Shown in pieces: positions 9,690 to 18,922 of a stretch of 34,998 nt of DNA (position 1 is the first letter of the stretch; every line of letters begins with the position of its first letter). The translations under genes were made by a program, and so were the position numbers. This DNA comes from Actinomycetota bacterium (GTDB lineage: Bacteria; Actinomycetota; Actinomycetes; Nanopelagicales; Nanopelagicaceae). The stretch covers positions 1 to 34,998 of the forward strand of contig VGAA01000006.1 of assembly GCA_016870895.1 (NCBI GenBank), given 5' to 3'. The notes under the pieces are model-generated. The model ran no database searches and had not been told where the DNA came from. It was given only the letters and a program-made list of their open reading frames with translations.

Positions 9690-11153
9690 ATGAGCTCAGA
9701 TGCTACCTTTGAAAAGCTTGACCCAAAAACCGGTCAGTTGCAAGCAGAGTATAAAAACTTTTCTAGTAGTGAGGTTTTTGCAGCAGTCGATGCGGCACAA
9801 ATTGCTGCTAAAAGATGGCAAGAGTTTGGATTCACCGCACGCAAGCGCACCTTGCTTAAGTGGGCTTCCCATATAGCTAAAAATCAGAAAGAGATTGCAA
9901 AACTTGTTGCAACCGAGTGTGGTAAGCCACTTGGTGATGCAACCTTAGAGGTATCAATTGCAATTGATCATATTTCTTGGGCGGCAAAACATGCGCAGCA
10001 AATTTTGCGAGATCAGGTTCGCCCTTCAGGCCTATTAATGTTTAATATGAAAGCTAAAGTACAAAGATCCCCTCTTGGTGTGGTTGGAGTAATTGGTCCA
10101 TGGAATTATCCAATCTTTACACCAATCGGATCCATAGCTTATGCACTAGCTGCCGGAAATTCAGTAGTATTCAAACCATCTGAATTCACTCCTGGAGTTG
10201 GCAAGTGGTTATCTGATTCATTTTCTCAAATAGCACCATTTGAAAACATTCTTTCTACCGTTACCGGATTACCCGATACTGGAAAAGCGCTTACTGAATC
10301 GAAGGTAAACAAAATTTCATTTACTGGCTCAACTAGAACTGCTAAAAAGGTTGCCACCTCTTGTGCGCAACAAATGATTCCCGTAGTTCTTGAGTGTGGT
10401 GGTAAAGATCCAGTAATTGTGGCAAGTGATGCTGATATTAAATTAGCCGCGGAGTATTCACTCTGGTCTGCTATGGCAAATGCCGGTCAGTCTTGTATCG
10501 GAGCAGAGCGCGTATATGTTGTTGAGTCTGTGGCCGAAGAGTTCATTGAGGTGTTAACAAAAATGGCAAAAGATATTGAGGTTGGTAAAGATTACGGCCC
10601 CGCTACTATGCCATCTCAATTAAATGTCATTCAATCGCATTTAGATGATGCCAAGAGCAAGGGTGCAAAATTTCTTCTTGGTGACAATGATTCAATTAAA
10701 GGTGCATTTGTAGAACCCGTGATAATGATTGATGTACCAGAGGATTCAACTGCTATGACTGAAGAAACCTTTGGACCAACACTTGCAATTAATCGAGTAG
10801 TCAACACAGATGAGGCGATTCGATTATCAAATGCTAGTAACTATGGATTGGCAGCAGCAGTTTTCTCTAAGAAACAGGGTGAAAAAATTGCCGCTCAACT
10901 TGCTTGTGGAATGGTCTCAATCAATTCGGTGTTTTTATTTGCCGCTGTGGCATCTGTCCCGTTTGGTGGAGTTAAAAACTCTGGATACGGAAGAATTCAC
11001 GGCGCTGAAGGATTACTTGAATACACATATGCGCGTACCCTTGTAAAAACGAAATTTAAGATTCCATTAAAATTTACCACATTTAAGCGGACTAAAGTAT
11101 CTGAAAAAATACTTATTTTACTCGTCAAAAAACTACATGGAAGAAGAAAATAG
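9690..11153 (+). CDS. NAD(P)-dependent aldehyde dehydrogenase
   Basis: GVVGVIGPWNYPIFTPIGSIAYALAAGNSVVFKPSE, ISFTGSTRT, VLECGGKDP, NAGQSCIGAERVYV, EETFGPTLAI; start at ATG 9690 (MSSDATFEKLDPKTG) preferred over 9549. Confidence 0.93.
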   Translation: MSSDATFEKLDPKTGQLQAEYKNFSSSEVFAAVDAAQIAAKRWQEFGFTARKRTLLKWASHIAKNQKEIAKLVATECGKPLGDATLEVSIAIDHISWAAKHAQQILRDQVRPSGLLMFNMKAKVQRSPLGVVGVIGPWNYPIFTPIGSIAYALAAGNSVVFKPSEFTPGVGKWLSDSFSQIAPFENILSTVTGLPDTGKALTESKVNKISFTGSTRTAKKVATSCAQQMIPVVLECGGKDPVIVASDADIKLAAEYSLWSAMANAGQSCIGAERVYVVESVAEEFIEVLTKMAKDIEVGKDYGPATMPSQLNVIQSHLDDAKSKGAKFLLGDNDSIKGAFVEPVIMIDVPEDSTAMTEETFGPTLAINRVVNTDEAIRLSNASNYGLAAAVFSKKQGEKIAAQLACGMVSINSVFLFAAVASVPFGGVKNSGYGRIHGAEGLLEYTYARTLVKTKFKIPLKFTTFKRTKVSEKILILLVKKLHGRRK

Positions 11154-11154
11154 A

Positions 11155-12303
11155 TTATAAAATCTTAACGAGGCGATCAAATGCCTGATTAATTATTTCT
11201 TCACTAGTACCAAAGTTAAACCGGACAAAATTTGAATGCTTAGGTCCATATAAAATTCCAGCATTAAGAGCCAATTTACTTCGTTGTAAAATCTGCCCTG
11301 CTGGATCACTACCTAGTCCTAAAGAGCTAACATCAAGCCAAGCCAGGTAGCCAAAATCAGGGATGCGATATTTAATAGTAGGTATTTTGCTATCAATTAG
11401 CTTTTTTATTAAATTTCTATTTTCATTTAAGGTAATTAATACCCCGTCTAACCACTCATCTGATTCACTATAAGCTGCCGTAGAAGCAACTGCTCCGAAT
11501 AATGAAGCTCGCCATGTTAACGCTGGAGGCATTGAATTTATTTTCTCTTTTAGCATAGCAGACTCAGTAATTATTAACGCACACTTTAATCCTGCAAGAT
11601 TAAAAGATTTACTTGCACTAGTAATGATTATTCCAACCTCTTTTGCATCATCACTCACAGATAAGAAAGGATAAAATTGTTTTTTATTATAGGTTAAGGG
11701 GCCGTGAATCTCATCACTTAAAATAATTACACCGTACATTTTGGCTAGTGTTGCGATCTTTTCCAACTCTGATCGCGTATAGATAATTCCAACTGGGTTA
11801 TGAGGGTTACATAAGATGTGCAATTTGATGCCGTTTGCATACTCGCGCTCGATCGCATCTAAATCTAATTTATAATTTAATTCATTCTCAGCTAGTGGGA
11901 CATTAACTAAAGTGGCCTTAACCTCTGATATCCATTTCCAGATATTCTCATACACTGGTGAGTTAAGCATCACCTTATCCCCAGCCTTTATAAGAGTGCG
12001 CATTACCTCAACAATTCCAACACCAACATCAGTTGCAATTCTTATCTGAGTTGTGTCAGGTTGCCAGTTCCATTGTCGTTTAGAAAATTTAGAGAATGCC
12101 TCAAATAATTCAGGAAATGCTCCTAAGTAACCAGTATCTGATCTATCTAGCATATCTTGCAGGCTAGCTTTAACAGCAGGTGCAATTGGAAAATCCATTT
12201 CGGCAACTGGTAGAGGCAAAACATCGCTTGGATATTGTCGCCACTTTGAGCTCTTTCGCTTACGTAATTCATCAAGCTCTAGTGCGCGCACTGGTTTGGT
12301 CAT
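11155..12303 (-). CDS. PLP-dependent aminotransferase, MalY/PatB (cystathionine beta-lyase) type
   Basis: KRKSSKWRQYPSDVLPLPVAEMDFPIAP, HILCNPHNPVGIIYTRSEL, LSDEIHGPLTY, ITSASKSFNLAGLKCALII. Confidence 0.9.
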   Translation of the reverse strand: MTKPVRALELDELRKRKSSKWRQYPSDVLPLPVAEMDFPIAPAVKASLQDMLDRSDTGYLGAFPELFEAFSKFSKRQWNWQPDTTQIRIATDVGVGIVEVMRTLIKAGDKVMLNSPVYENIWKWISEVKATLVNVPLAENELNYKLDLDAIEREYANGIKLHILCNPHNPVGIIYTRSELEKIATLAKMYGVIILSDEIHGPLTYNKKQFYPFLSVSDDAKEVGIIITSASKSFNLAGLKCALIITESAMLKEKINSMPPALTWRASLFGAVASTAAYSESDEWLDGVLITLNENRNLIKKLIDSKIPTIKYRIPDFGYLAWLDVSSLGLGSDPAGQILQRSKLALNAGILYGPKHSNFVRFNFGTSEEIINQAFDRLVKIL

Positions 12304-12345
12304 AGTTGCAAGTATGCCACTAAAACAAACTTGTAATAAATATAT

Positions 12346-13122
12346 TTAGTAAGTAGCACGTCCACCTGAAATATCAAAGGTAAAGCCAGTGGTAAATGAA
12401 CAGGCTTTAGATCCCATAAAGGCAATCATCTCTGCAACTTCAATAGGCTCACCTAATCGGCCAGCCGGAATCTTTGAAATCATATAATCCAAAGTTTCCT
12501 TAGCTGTGTTGACATTTATTGGCGTAGCGATTACTGCCGGCGCGAGTGAGTTAATAGTGATGCCATCGGTGGCAACCTCTTTTGCCACACCTTTAACAAA
12601 ACCGATCAAGCCAGATTTTGCTGTGTTGTATGGGGCCATCTTTGGGTTGCCCTCTTTACCGGCAATCGAGGCAACTTGAACAATTCGACCATACTTTTGC
12701 TTTTTCATAATTGGTAGCACATATTGGGTTAACCAAATTGCGCCAAACAAATTTACTGAAATTACTTTTTGATAATCATCCCAATCTATATCTTCAACAA
12801 ATTTTCCGGTAGGACCTGGATAACCAGCACAATTAATAAGGGCATCGATTCTCTTATGTTTACTTGCACTTGAGGAAATAAAATCTTTGATTGCACTTTG
12901 GTTTGAAATATCAAGTAGAGCGCTCTCAGCATAATTTCCAGCAGAGGTAATAGTTGCAACTACCTCATCTAAGCCAGGTTGATTTAAATCTGCGCAAATG
13001 ACCTTAGCTCTCCGAGCAGCGATTAATTGTGCTGCAGATCTGCCGATACCACTTGCTGCCCCAGTAACGATTACTACCTGGTCTTGATATGAGGTGTTCG
13101 CAAATGCACTGTTGTCACTCAT
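12346..13122 (-). CDS. SDR-family oxidoreductase (candidate sugar / keto-deoxy sugar acid dehydrogenase)
   Basis: VIVTGAASGIGRSAAQ, INCAGYPGPTG, YNTAKSGLIGFVKG, C-terminal FDISGGRATY; start at second Met just downstream of a promoter-like motif. Confidence 0.88.
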   Translation of the reverse strand: MSDNSAFANTSYQDQVVIVTGAASGIGRSAAQLIAARRAKVICADLNQPGLDEVVATITSAGNYAESALLDISNQSAIKDFISSSASKHKRIDALINCAGYPGPTGKFVEDIDWDDYQKVISVNLFGAIWLTQYVLPIMKKQKYGRIVQVASIAGKEGNPKMAPYNTAKSGLIGFVKGVAKEVATDGITINSLAPAVIATPINVNTAKETLDYMISKIPAGRLGEPIEVAEMIAFMGSKACSFTTGFTFDISGGRATY

Positions 13123-13131
13123 TATTATCCG

Positions 13132-13160
13132 ATTATACTTGCCCAACAGTTAAATCTAAA
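13132..13160 (-). promoter_or_regulatory. Sigma70-type promoter for the SDR gene, leaderless geometry
   Basis: Minus strand TTTAGA (13155-13160), 17 bp spacer, TATAAT (13132-13137), 9 nt before ATG at 13122. Confidence 0.6.
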
Positions 13161-13180
13161 ATGATTTGAATGGAGCATTC

Positions 13181-14104
13181 ATGGCAAATTGGCCAAGTAC
13201 CCGAGATCCAAAAGGACCAATGAAGCGCTCAATTGGAATTTTAAACAAGCAAAAAATTCAATCTCAAGATGCAGATGTATTGCCCGAATCAGCCAAAAGA
13301 TTTGCTGATGGTTCACGATATAAAATTGAAATTCCATCTGTAGAAGGCCCAATAGCATTTAAAACCGTAGTAGATGAGGCCAAAAAACATAAATTAATTA
13401 TTCATCGAATCTCCCAAGGCTCTGGAATTATGATGCAAACCGATGCTGAAATTAAGCAGATGGTGACAATTGGAAAAAAGGAAAAAATTGAGGTCTGTTT
13501 ATTTGTGGGACCAAGAGCGGCTTGGGATATTGGCAAGCAGGTATCGGCTACAGCTGGTGTAATTGCCTCGCCAACACTTCGCGGAGCTGATCAACTTAGA
13601 TACGCACTAGAGGATGTAATCCATGGTGTTAACTTAGGATTACGCAGTGTGTTGGTAGGTGATCTTGGATTACTTAAGGTTTTAGGGCAGGCAAAAGTTA
13701 AGGGAGATCTACCAAAAGAGTTAATTCTTAAAACTTCAGTTGCCTTAGTGTGTAATAACCCAGCAACGGCGGCACTGCTTGAGGATTTAGGGGCCTCAAC
13801 TTTGAATTTGGCAACTGATCTATCTTTGCAACAGATTTCAGCAATTAGATCACAAGTAGATATTCCAGTTGATATCTATGTTGAAGGACCAGATGATTTT
13901 GGTGGCGCAGTTCGTCACTATGAAACACCAGATTTGGTTCGAGTAGCTGCCCCGATCTATTTGAAATTTACTATTAGAAACTCCCCTGGACTTTATCCAT
14001 CAGGTGCTCATATTCAAGGACTAGTTGAATCTTCTGCCAAAGAGCGAGTTCGCCGGGCAGCAATTAGTAAGGCGATATTAGATAGATATGGATTCAAAAA
14101 ATAG
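13181..14104 (+). CDS. TIM-barrel-like protein resembling U32 peptidase family, without the usual Cys cluster
   Basis: LKTSVALVCNNPATAALLEDLGASTLNLATDLSLQQISAIRSQVDIPVDIYVEG resembles the U32 N-x-x-A...LG...LSLxEI pattern; start MANWPSTRDP. Confidence 0.55.
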   Translation: MANWPSTRDPKGPMKRSIGILNKQKIQSQDADVLPESAKRFADGSRYKIEIPSVEGPIAFKTVVDEAKKHKLIIHRISQGSGIMMQTDAEIKQMVTIGKKEKIEVCLFVGPRAAWDIGKQVSATAGVIASPTLRGADQLRYALEDVIHGVNLGLRSVLVGDLGLLKVLGQAKVKGDLPKELILKTSVALVCNNPATAALLEDLGASTLNLATDLSLQQISAIRSQVDIPVDIYVEGPDDFGGAVRHYETPDLVRVAAPIYLKFTIRNSPGLYPSGAHIQGLVESSAKERVRRAAISKAILDRYGFKK

Positions 14105-14809
14105 ATGAGTACCTCCGGTAACTTGAAACTCTTAATTTTTGGTGGCACCGGTGTATTAGGGACAGCTATTGCCGATAAGTTTAAGGAACACGGTTATGAG
14201 GTGACTTATGGTGTTCGAAAAGTTACTAATCCAAAGAATCAATTTCTGCTACCGGTAACTGAAGCTCCAGTACCAGAGCTATTAAAGGGTGAATTATTTG
14301 ATGCTGTAGTTTTTGCGCAAGGGGCAAATATAAATGACTCAGTTATAAATAACTCGCTAGAGGATTTCAATAGATTATTTGAAGCTAATGTAACTTTTAT
14401 TAGCCAGACAACTAAAGCATTGATCTCTCATAATTTGATTAAACATAAAGCAAAAATTGTTATTTTGAGTTCATTTTGGGAGCAGTTAACCCGCCAAGAC
14501 AAGATGTCCTATACCGTGACTAAAGCAGCAGTGGGTGGCTTAGTTAGATCTATGGCAGTTGATTTGGGAAATGCTAAAAGTATTTTGGTAAATGGCTTAC
14601 TACCTGGAGTAGTGGACTCGCCTATGGCCAGAGGATTACTTAAGCCAGAGCAGATCGAGAATGTGCAGTGGCAAACTCCAGGACATAAAATGGTCATACC
14701 AAGTGATGTTGCTAGCGCCACCTATCTGCTTGGATGCGAAGAAAATACGGCAATTTCAGGTCAATCACTCTTTGTAGATTATGGCTTTTCAATAGCTAGA
14801 GTTCTTTAG
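14105..14809 (+). CDS. SDR-family oxidoreductase
   Basis: LLIFGGTGVLGTAIADKF, VILSSFWEQ, SYTVTKAAVGGLVRSMAVDLG; abuts upstream stop. Confidence 0.88.
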   Translation: MSTSGNLKLLIFGGTGVLGTAIADKFKEHGYEVTYGVRKVTNPKNQFLLPVTEAPVPELLKGELFDAVVFAQGANINDSVINNSLEDFNRLFEANVTFISQTTKALISHNLIKHKAKIVILSSFWEQLTRQDKMSYTVTKAAVGGLVRSMAVDLGNAKSILVNGLLPGVVDSPMARGLLKPEQIENVQWQTPGHKMVIPSDVASATYLLGCEENTAISGQSLFVDYGFSIARVL

Positions 14810-14820
14810 GATCTCACCGA

Positions 14821-15810
14821 GTGAGTGTTGAGTTACTAACCAAAGATAGCGTAGTTGATTACTTAATTAGTAAAAAAATTATTTCATTACAAGATAACCC
14901 AGAGGTTGAGGTTTTAACTGGTGGGGTATCAAATGTAGTTTTAGCAATTACAACTAGTAATCAGAAAATGGTCTTAAAACAAGCTTTAGCGGAATTAGCG
15001 GTGAGTGAAAAATGGGTGGCAGATCAACGAAGAGCTATTGTAGAAGCTGATGCAATTGAATTGTTTAATGAAATAAGCCCAAAGCAAGTTCCTAAGTTAT
15101 TATTTTTGGATCCAGATAGATTTGTTTTGGTCTTAGAAAGAGTGGCGCTAGGTAGCACAGTTTGGAAATCTGATTTATTAGCTGGGGTAATAAACCCTGA
15201 TATCGGCGCGAAGTTAGGCCACACACTTGCCAGCTGGCATAACTATGGGCAGCAGAATCCAAGTGCAAAAGATAAATTTATGGAGGACTCTCTGTTTGAC
15301 CAACTGCGAATTGATCCATTTTATCGATTTGTGGCCGATAAAAATCCATCATTGCAGGTGTGGATTCGAAAGTTAATTAATGAGTTAGAGGGTGATAAAA
15401 CCAGTATTGTCCATGGTGATTTTTCGCCAAAAAATATTATGATTTCAATGAGTGATGAAGTTTTTATCTTAGATTTTGAGGTCACTCATGTTGGTAACCC
15501 AGTTTTTGATATCTCCTTTCTTATCGCTCATCTTTTATGTAAATTTTTCCACGCACCAGATGCACTGCAAGCAAATTTATTAGCAAAAACAGCTACTGCC
15601 TTCAAGAAAGAGTATGAGGTGCTTAGGCAGATATCCCCATCATTTGCCCATCATGCAGCCTTAATTGCGCTGGCGCGAGTTGAGGGAAAATCACCAGTTA
15701 ATTACCTCACCCCAAATCAACAACATAAATTACAAAAACATACTAAATCTTTATTAGCCCGTGATGCTAAGTTATCTTTACTTGATCTATTTGAAATGAG
15801 CACTCGATGA
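14821..15810 (+). CDS. APH-family phosphotransferase (small-molecule kinase; GTG start)
   Basis: VHGDFSPKNIMIS and FILDFEVTHVGNPVFDISFLIAHL; Lys-containing N-lobe (MVLKQAL). Confidence 0.85.
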   Translation: MSVELLTKDSVVDYLISKKIISLQDNPEVEVLTGGVSNVVLAITTSNQKMVLKQALAELAVSEKWVADQRRAIVEADAIELFNEISPKQVPKLLFLDPDRFVLVLERVALGSTVWKSDLLAGVINPDIGAKLGHTLASWHNYGQQNPSAKDKFMEDSLFDQLRIDPFYRFVADKNPSLQVWIRKLINELEGDKTSIVHGDFSPKNIMISMSDEVFILDFEVTHVGNPVFDISFLIAHLLCKFFHAPDALQANLLAKTATAFKKEYEVLRQISPSFAHHAALIALARVEGKSPVNYLTPNQQHKLQKHTKSLLARDAKLSLLDLFEMSTR

Positions 15811-17078
15811 AGATAAGTAAATTAATTGGGTATCAGGTATTAGATTCCCGAGGTAGACCAACGGTAGCGGCATCAATTTCACTATCTGATGGCACATCTC
15901 ATACCGCTCGAGTTCCTTCTGGTGCTTCAACTGGTAAGCATGAAGCGAAAGAGTTACGTGATCTAGGTGGGCAGTACGTTGAAAAGTTTTATGCCGGCCT
16001 TTCAGTTAAACAAGCTGTTGAGAATATAAACCAAGTAATTGCACCCCGCTTAGTTGAGGAGTTAGTAGATTTAGTGGCGATTGATAATCATTTGATTGAG
16101 TTAGATCCTTCGCCAGATCACGCCAAGTTAGGAGCAAATGCAACGCTGGCAGTTTCTTTAGCTACTAGCATTGCTGCTGCGCACTCTCAAAATAGATCAC
16201 TAGCTAGATATTTTCAACCAGAGTCTTACCTAAAAATTCCAATGCCGATGGTCAATATTCTCTCTGGTGGCGCTCATGCAAATAAAGTGATGGATATTCA
16301 AGATTTATTGATTGTGCCAATAGGAGCTACCTCATTTACCCAAGCCCTCTCTTGGATCGTAGCAATTCGCGAAACCGCATCAGAATTGGGAAAGCAAGCT
16401 GGCTTTGTAAGTAATTTAATTGCCGATGAGGGTGGTTTAGCAATTCCATTTGACTCAGTTAGTAAGGCATGTGAGTTTGTAATTAGCGCTATTGAAAAAT
16501 GTGGCCTAATAGCAGGTGAGCAAGTGAGCTTAGCCTTGGATGTTGCCTCTACTCAATTTTTTGAGGATGGTAAGTATAATTTAAAAAATGCAAAACAGAG
16601 CTATTCCTCTGATCAATTTGTAACGTATATAAATAATCTAGTTTCTAACTACCCAATCGTCTCCATAGAAGATCCTTTTGCAGAGGATGATTGGCTTACC
16701 TGGCAAAAATTTATGCAGGTGGCACCTAAAAAACTTCAAGTATTAGGCGATGATTTATTAACCACAAATCTGGCTAGGCTAAATCGGGCGATTGAAGAGA
16801 AAAGTGCGAACTCAATATTAATTAAAGCTAATCAAAATGGTCTAGTTTCTTCCACATTAAATGTTTTGAAACAGGCACGGGCAAATAACTTCAATACCGT
16901 AGTCTCAGCCCGATCAGGTGAGAATGAGGACTCTTGGTTGGCAGATTTAGCAACTGGTTGGGCAGCTGGCCAAATTAAAGTTGGCTCTACCCATGGCAGT
17001 GAAAGAAATTCCAAGTGGAATAGATTGCTAGAACTTGAAGTTATTGAAAATACTAAGTTTATAAATCCGTTTAATTAA
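15807..17078 (+). CDS. Divergent enolase paralog (enolase superfamily, enolase-proper fold)
   Basis: VLDSRGRPTVAA, VPSGASTGKHEAKELRD, LGANATLAVSLA, MVNILSGGAHANKVMDIQDLLIVPIGA, IADEGG, SLALDVA, VSIEDPFAEDDW, LGDDLLTTN, ILIKANQNG; SARSGENED replaces canonical SHRSGETED. Confidence 0.92.
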   Translation: MKISKLIGYQVLDSRGRPTVAASISLSDGTSHTARVPSGASTGKHEAKELRDLGGQYVEKFYAGLSVKQAVENINQVIAPRLVEELVDLVAIDNHLIELDPSPDHAKLGANATLAVSLATSIAAAHSQNRSLARYFQPESYLKIPMPMVNILSGGAHANKVMDIQDLLIVPIGATSFTQALSWIVAIRETASELGKQAGFVSNLIADEGGLAIPFDSVSKACEFVISAIEKCGLIAGEQVSLALDVASTQFFEDGKYNLKNAKQSYSSDQFVTYINNLVSNYPIVSIEDPFAEDDWLTWQKFMQVAPKKLQVLGDDLLTTNLARLNRAIEEKSANSILIKANQNGLVSSTLNVLKQARANNFNTVVSARSGENEDSWLADLATGWAAGQIKVGSTHGSERNSKWNRLLELEVIENTKFINPFN

Positions 17079-18811
17079 TGTGAATGACGTGGTACGTAGT
17101 CGCCACTGCTACCTACTAGAAAATCAAGATCTGCTCCCAGGTGAGCTTGCTGAACATGTTCAATATACATTTTGCTCCAGCCACGATCTACCTTAGGTTT
17201 TGGTGGTACCCAAGCAGCTTTTCGCTTTACTAACTCATCTTCTGAGATCAATAAGTTTAATTTTCTATTTGGTACATCTAATTCGATTTCATCACCATTC
17301 TCAACAAAAGCTAATGGACCACCTGCAGTTGATTCTGGCGAGACATGTAAAACTACAGTTCCATATGCTGTGCCACTCATTCTGGCATCAGAAATTCTGA
17401 CCATATCGGTAACACCTTGTTCCAACATTTTCTTTGGCATAGGAAGATTTCCGACCTCAGGAAAACCTGGATAGCCCTTAGGTCCAGAATTTTTTAATAC
17501 CAAAATCGTATCTGGTGTAACTGGAAGATCTGGATCATCTGCAACCTTTAAATACTCTTCTATTTCATTAAACACTAAAGCCTTACCTTTATGGGTAAGT
17601 AATTTTGGTGTCGCAGCTGAAACTTTAATGATTGCTCCATTTGGTGCAAGTGAACCTCGGACTACAACAATGCCGGCGCCGGCTGCCTGAAATGGCTTAT
17701 TAGCTGGGGTAATAACCTCTTTATTCCAATTTTCAGCCCCTTCAATGTTTTCCTTAACAGTTTTACCTGTAACAGTAATGTGATCGGTGTGAATTAAGTG
17801 CGAAATTTCCTTCATTACCGTTGGGACGCCACCGGCATCAAAAAACTCTTCCATTAAGAATTTTCCACTTGGCATCATATTTGCAATTACGGGAACATCT
17901 TTACCTAACTTATCAAAATCATCTAAATCAAGCGGCACGCCAACTCGGCCTGCGATAGCCAATAAATGGACAACAGCGTTGGTCGAGCCACCGATTGCTG
18001 CCAATATTTTTATCGCATTTTCAAATGCTTTTCTATTTAATACTTTAGAAAGTTTTAAATCTTCTTCAACCATCTTTACAATTCTGCGTCCAGAAAGATG
18101 AGCGAGCGCAAATTTTCTAGAATCCACCGCAGGTATTGCAGCTGCTCCTGGTAATTGAACTCCCAATGCCTCGGTCACACATGCCATCGTTGAAGCGGTT
18201 CCCATAGTCATACAAGATCCCTGGCTTCGGGCTGAGCAGGACTCCATTGCCATAAACTCTTCAAAAGATATCTTGCCACTTCTAACCTGTTCGCTATATT
18301 TCCAAACTAATGTGCCAGAGCCAACTGCTTCACCATGGTATCTACCATTTAACATCGGACCGCCAGTAATCATTAGTGCTGGCAGATCAACGCTGGCAGC
18401 TCCCATTAACAACCCAGGTGGTGTCTTATCGCAATTTCCAAGCAGAACTACACCATCTAATGGATGAGATCTTATTAACTCTTCAACTTCCATAGCTAAC
18501 ATATTTCGATAAAGCATTGTGGTTGGTCGTTGCAAAGACTCACTTAGTGACATGGCTGGGAACTCAAGAGGAAATCCACCCGCCTCCCAAACACCACGCT
18601 TGACTGCTTCAGCGACATCATTTAATGAACCATTGCAGGGATTTAACTCCGACCAGGTATTTGCGATACCAATTACAGGCCGGCCATCAAATACATCTGG
18701 GGCATACCCTTGATTACGTAATCGCTCACGGTGGATATAGCCACCCTTATCCTTTAACCCAAACCAGTACTGGCTGCGGCGATCAAACTTTTCTTCGCTC
18801 AAGCCAGCCAC
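17075..18811 (-). CDS. IlvD/Edd-family sugar-acid dehydratase, L-arabinonate dehydratase-like (GTG start)
   Basis: FDGRPVIGIANTWSELNPCNGS, LLGNCDKTPPGLLMGAASVDLPALMITGGPMLNG, GSCMTMGTASTMA, NAIKILAAIGGSTNAVVHLLAIAGRVGV, VRISDARMSGTAYGTVVLHVSPESTAGGPLA, QQAHLGADLDFL. Confidence 0.9.
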   Translation of the reverse strand: MAGLSEEKFDRRSQYWFGLKDKGGYIHRERLRNQGYAPDVFDGRPVIGIANTWSELNPCNGSLNDVAEAVKRGVWEAGGFPLEFPAMSLSESLQRPTTMLYRNMLAMEVEELIRSHPLDGVVLLGNCDKTPPGLLMGAASVDLPALMITGGPMLNGRYHGEAVGSGTLVWKYSEQVRSGKISFEEFMAMESCSARSQGSCMTMGTASTMACVTEALGVQLPGAAAIPAVDSRKFALAHLSGRRIVKMVEEDLKLSKVLNRKAFENAIKILAAIGGSTNAVVHLLAIAGRVGVPLDLDDFDKLGKDVPVIANMMPSGKFLMEEFFDAGGVPTVMKEISHLIHTDHITVTGKTVKENIEGAENWNKEVITPANKPFQAAGAGIVVVRGSLAPNGAIIKVSAATPKLLTHKGKALVFNEIEEYLKVADDPDLPVTPDTILVLKNSGPKGYPGFPEVGNLPMPKKMLEQGVTDMVRISDARMSGTAYGTVVLHVSPESTAGGPLAFVENGDEIELDVPNRKLNLLISEDELVKRKAAWVPPKPKVDRGWSKMYIEHVQQAHLGADLDFLVGSSGDYVPRHSH

Positions 18812-18922
18812 TATCCAATCTTTTTTACACTCTCAAATAATGAGAATCACCCTGTGTTAAGGTTTTCATATTCTAGTTCAAATGAGTCAAAAGTTCATCT
18901 GCGACGAAAGAAGAAGGTAAAA

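Noticed and set aside
17172-17474. Plus-strand ORFs antisense to the IlvD/Edd dehydratase
   Set aside because: Complement of a well-conserved coding region; no independent coding evidence.
17075-18811. Annotation as ilvD (dihydroxy-acid dehydratase for branched-chain amino acids)
   Set aside because: Sequence is closer to L-arabinonate-type dehydratases as I recall them, and the neighbours are catabolic; no ilv genes nearby.
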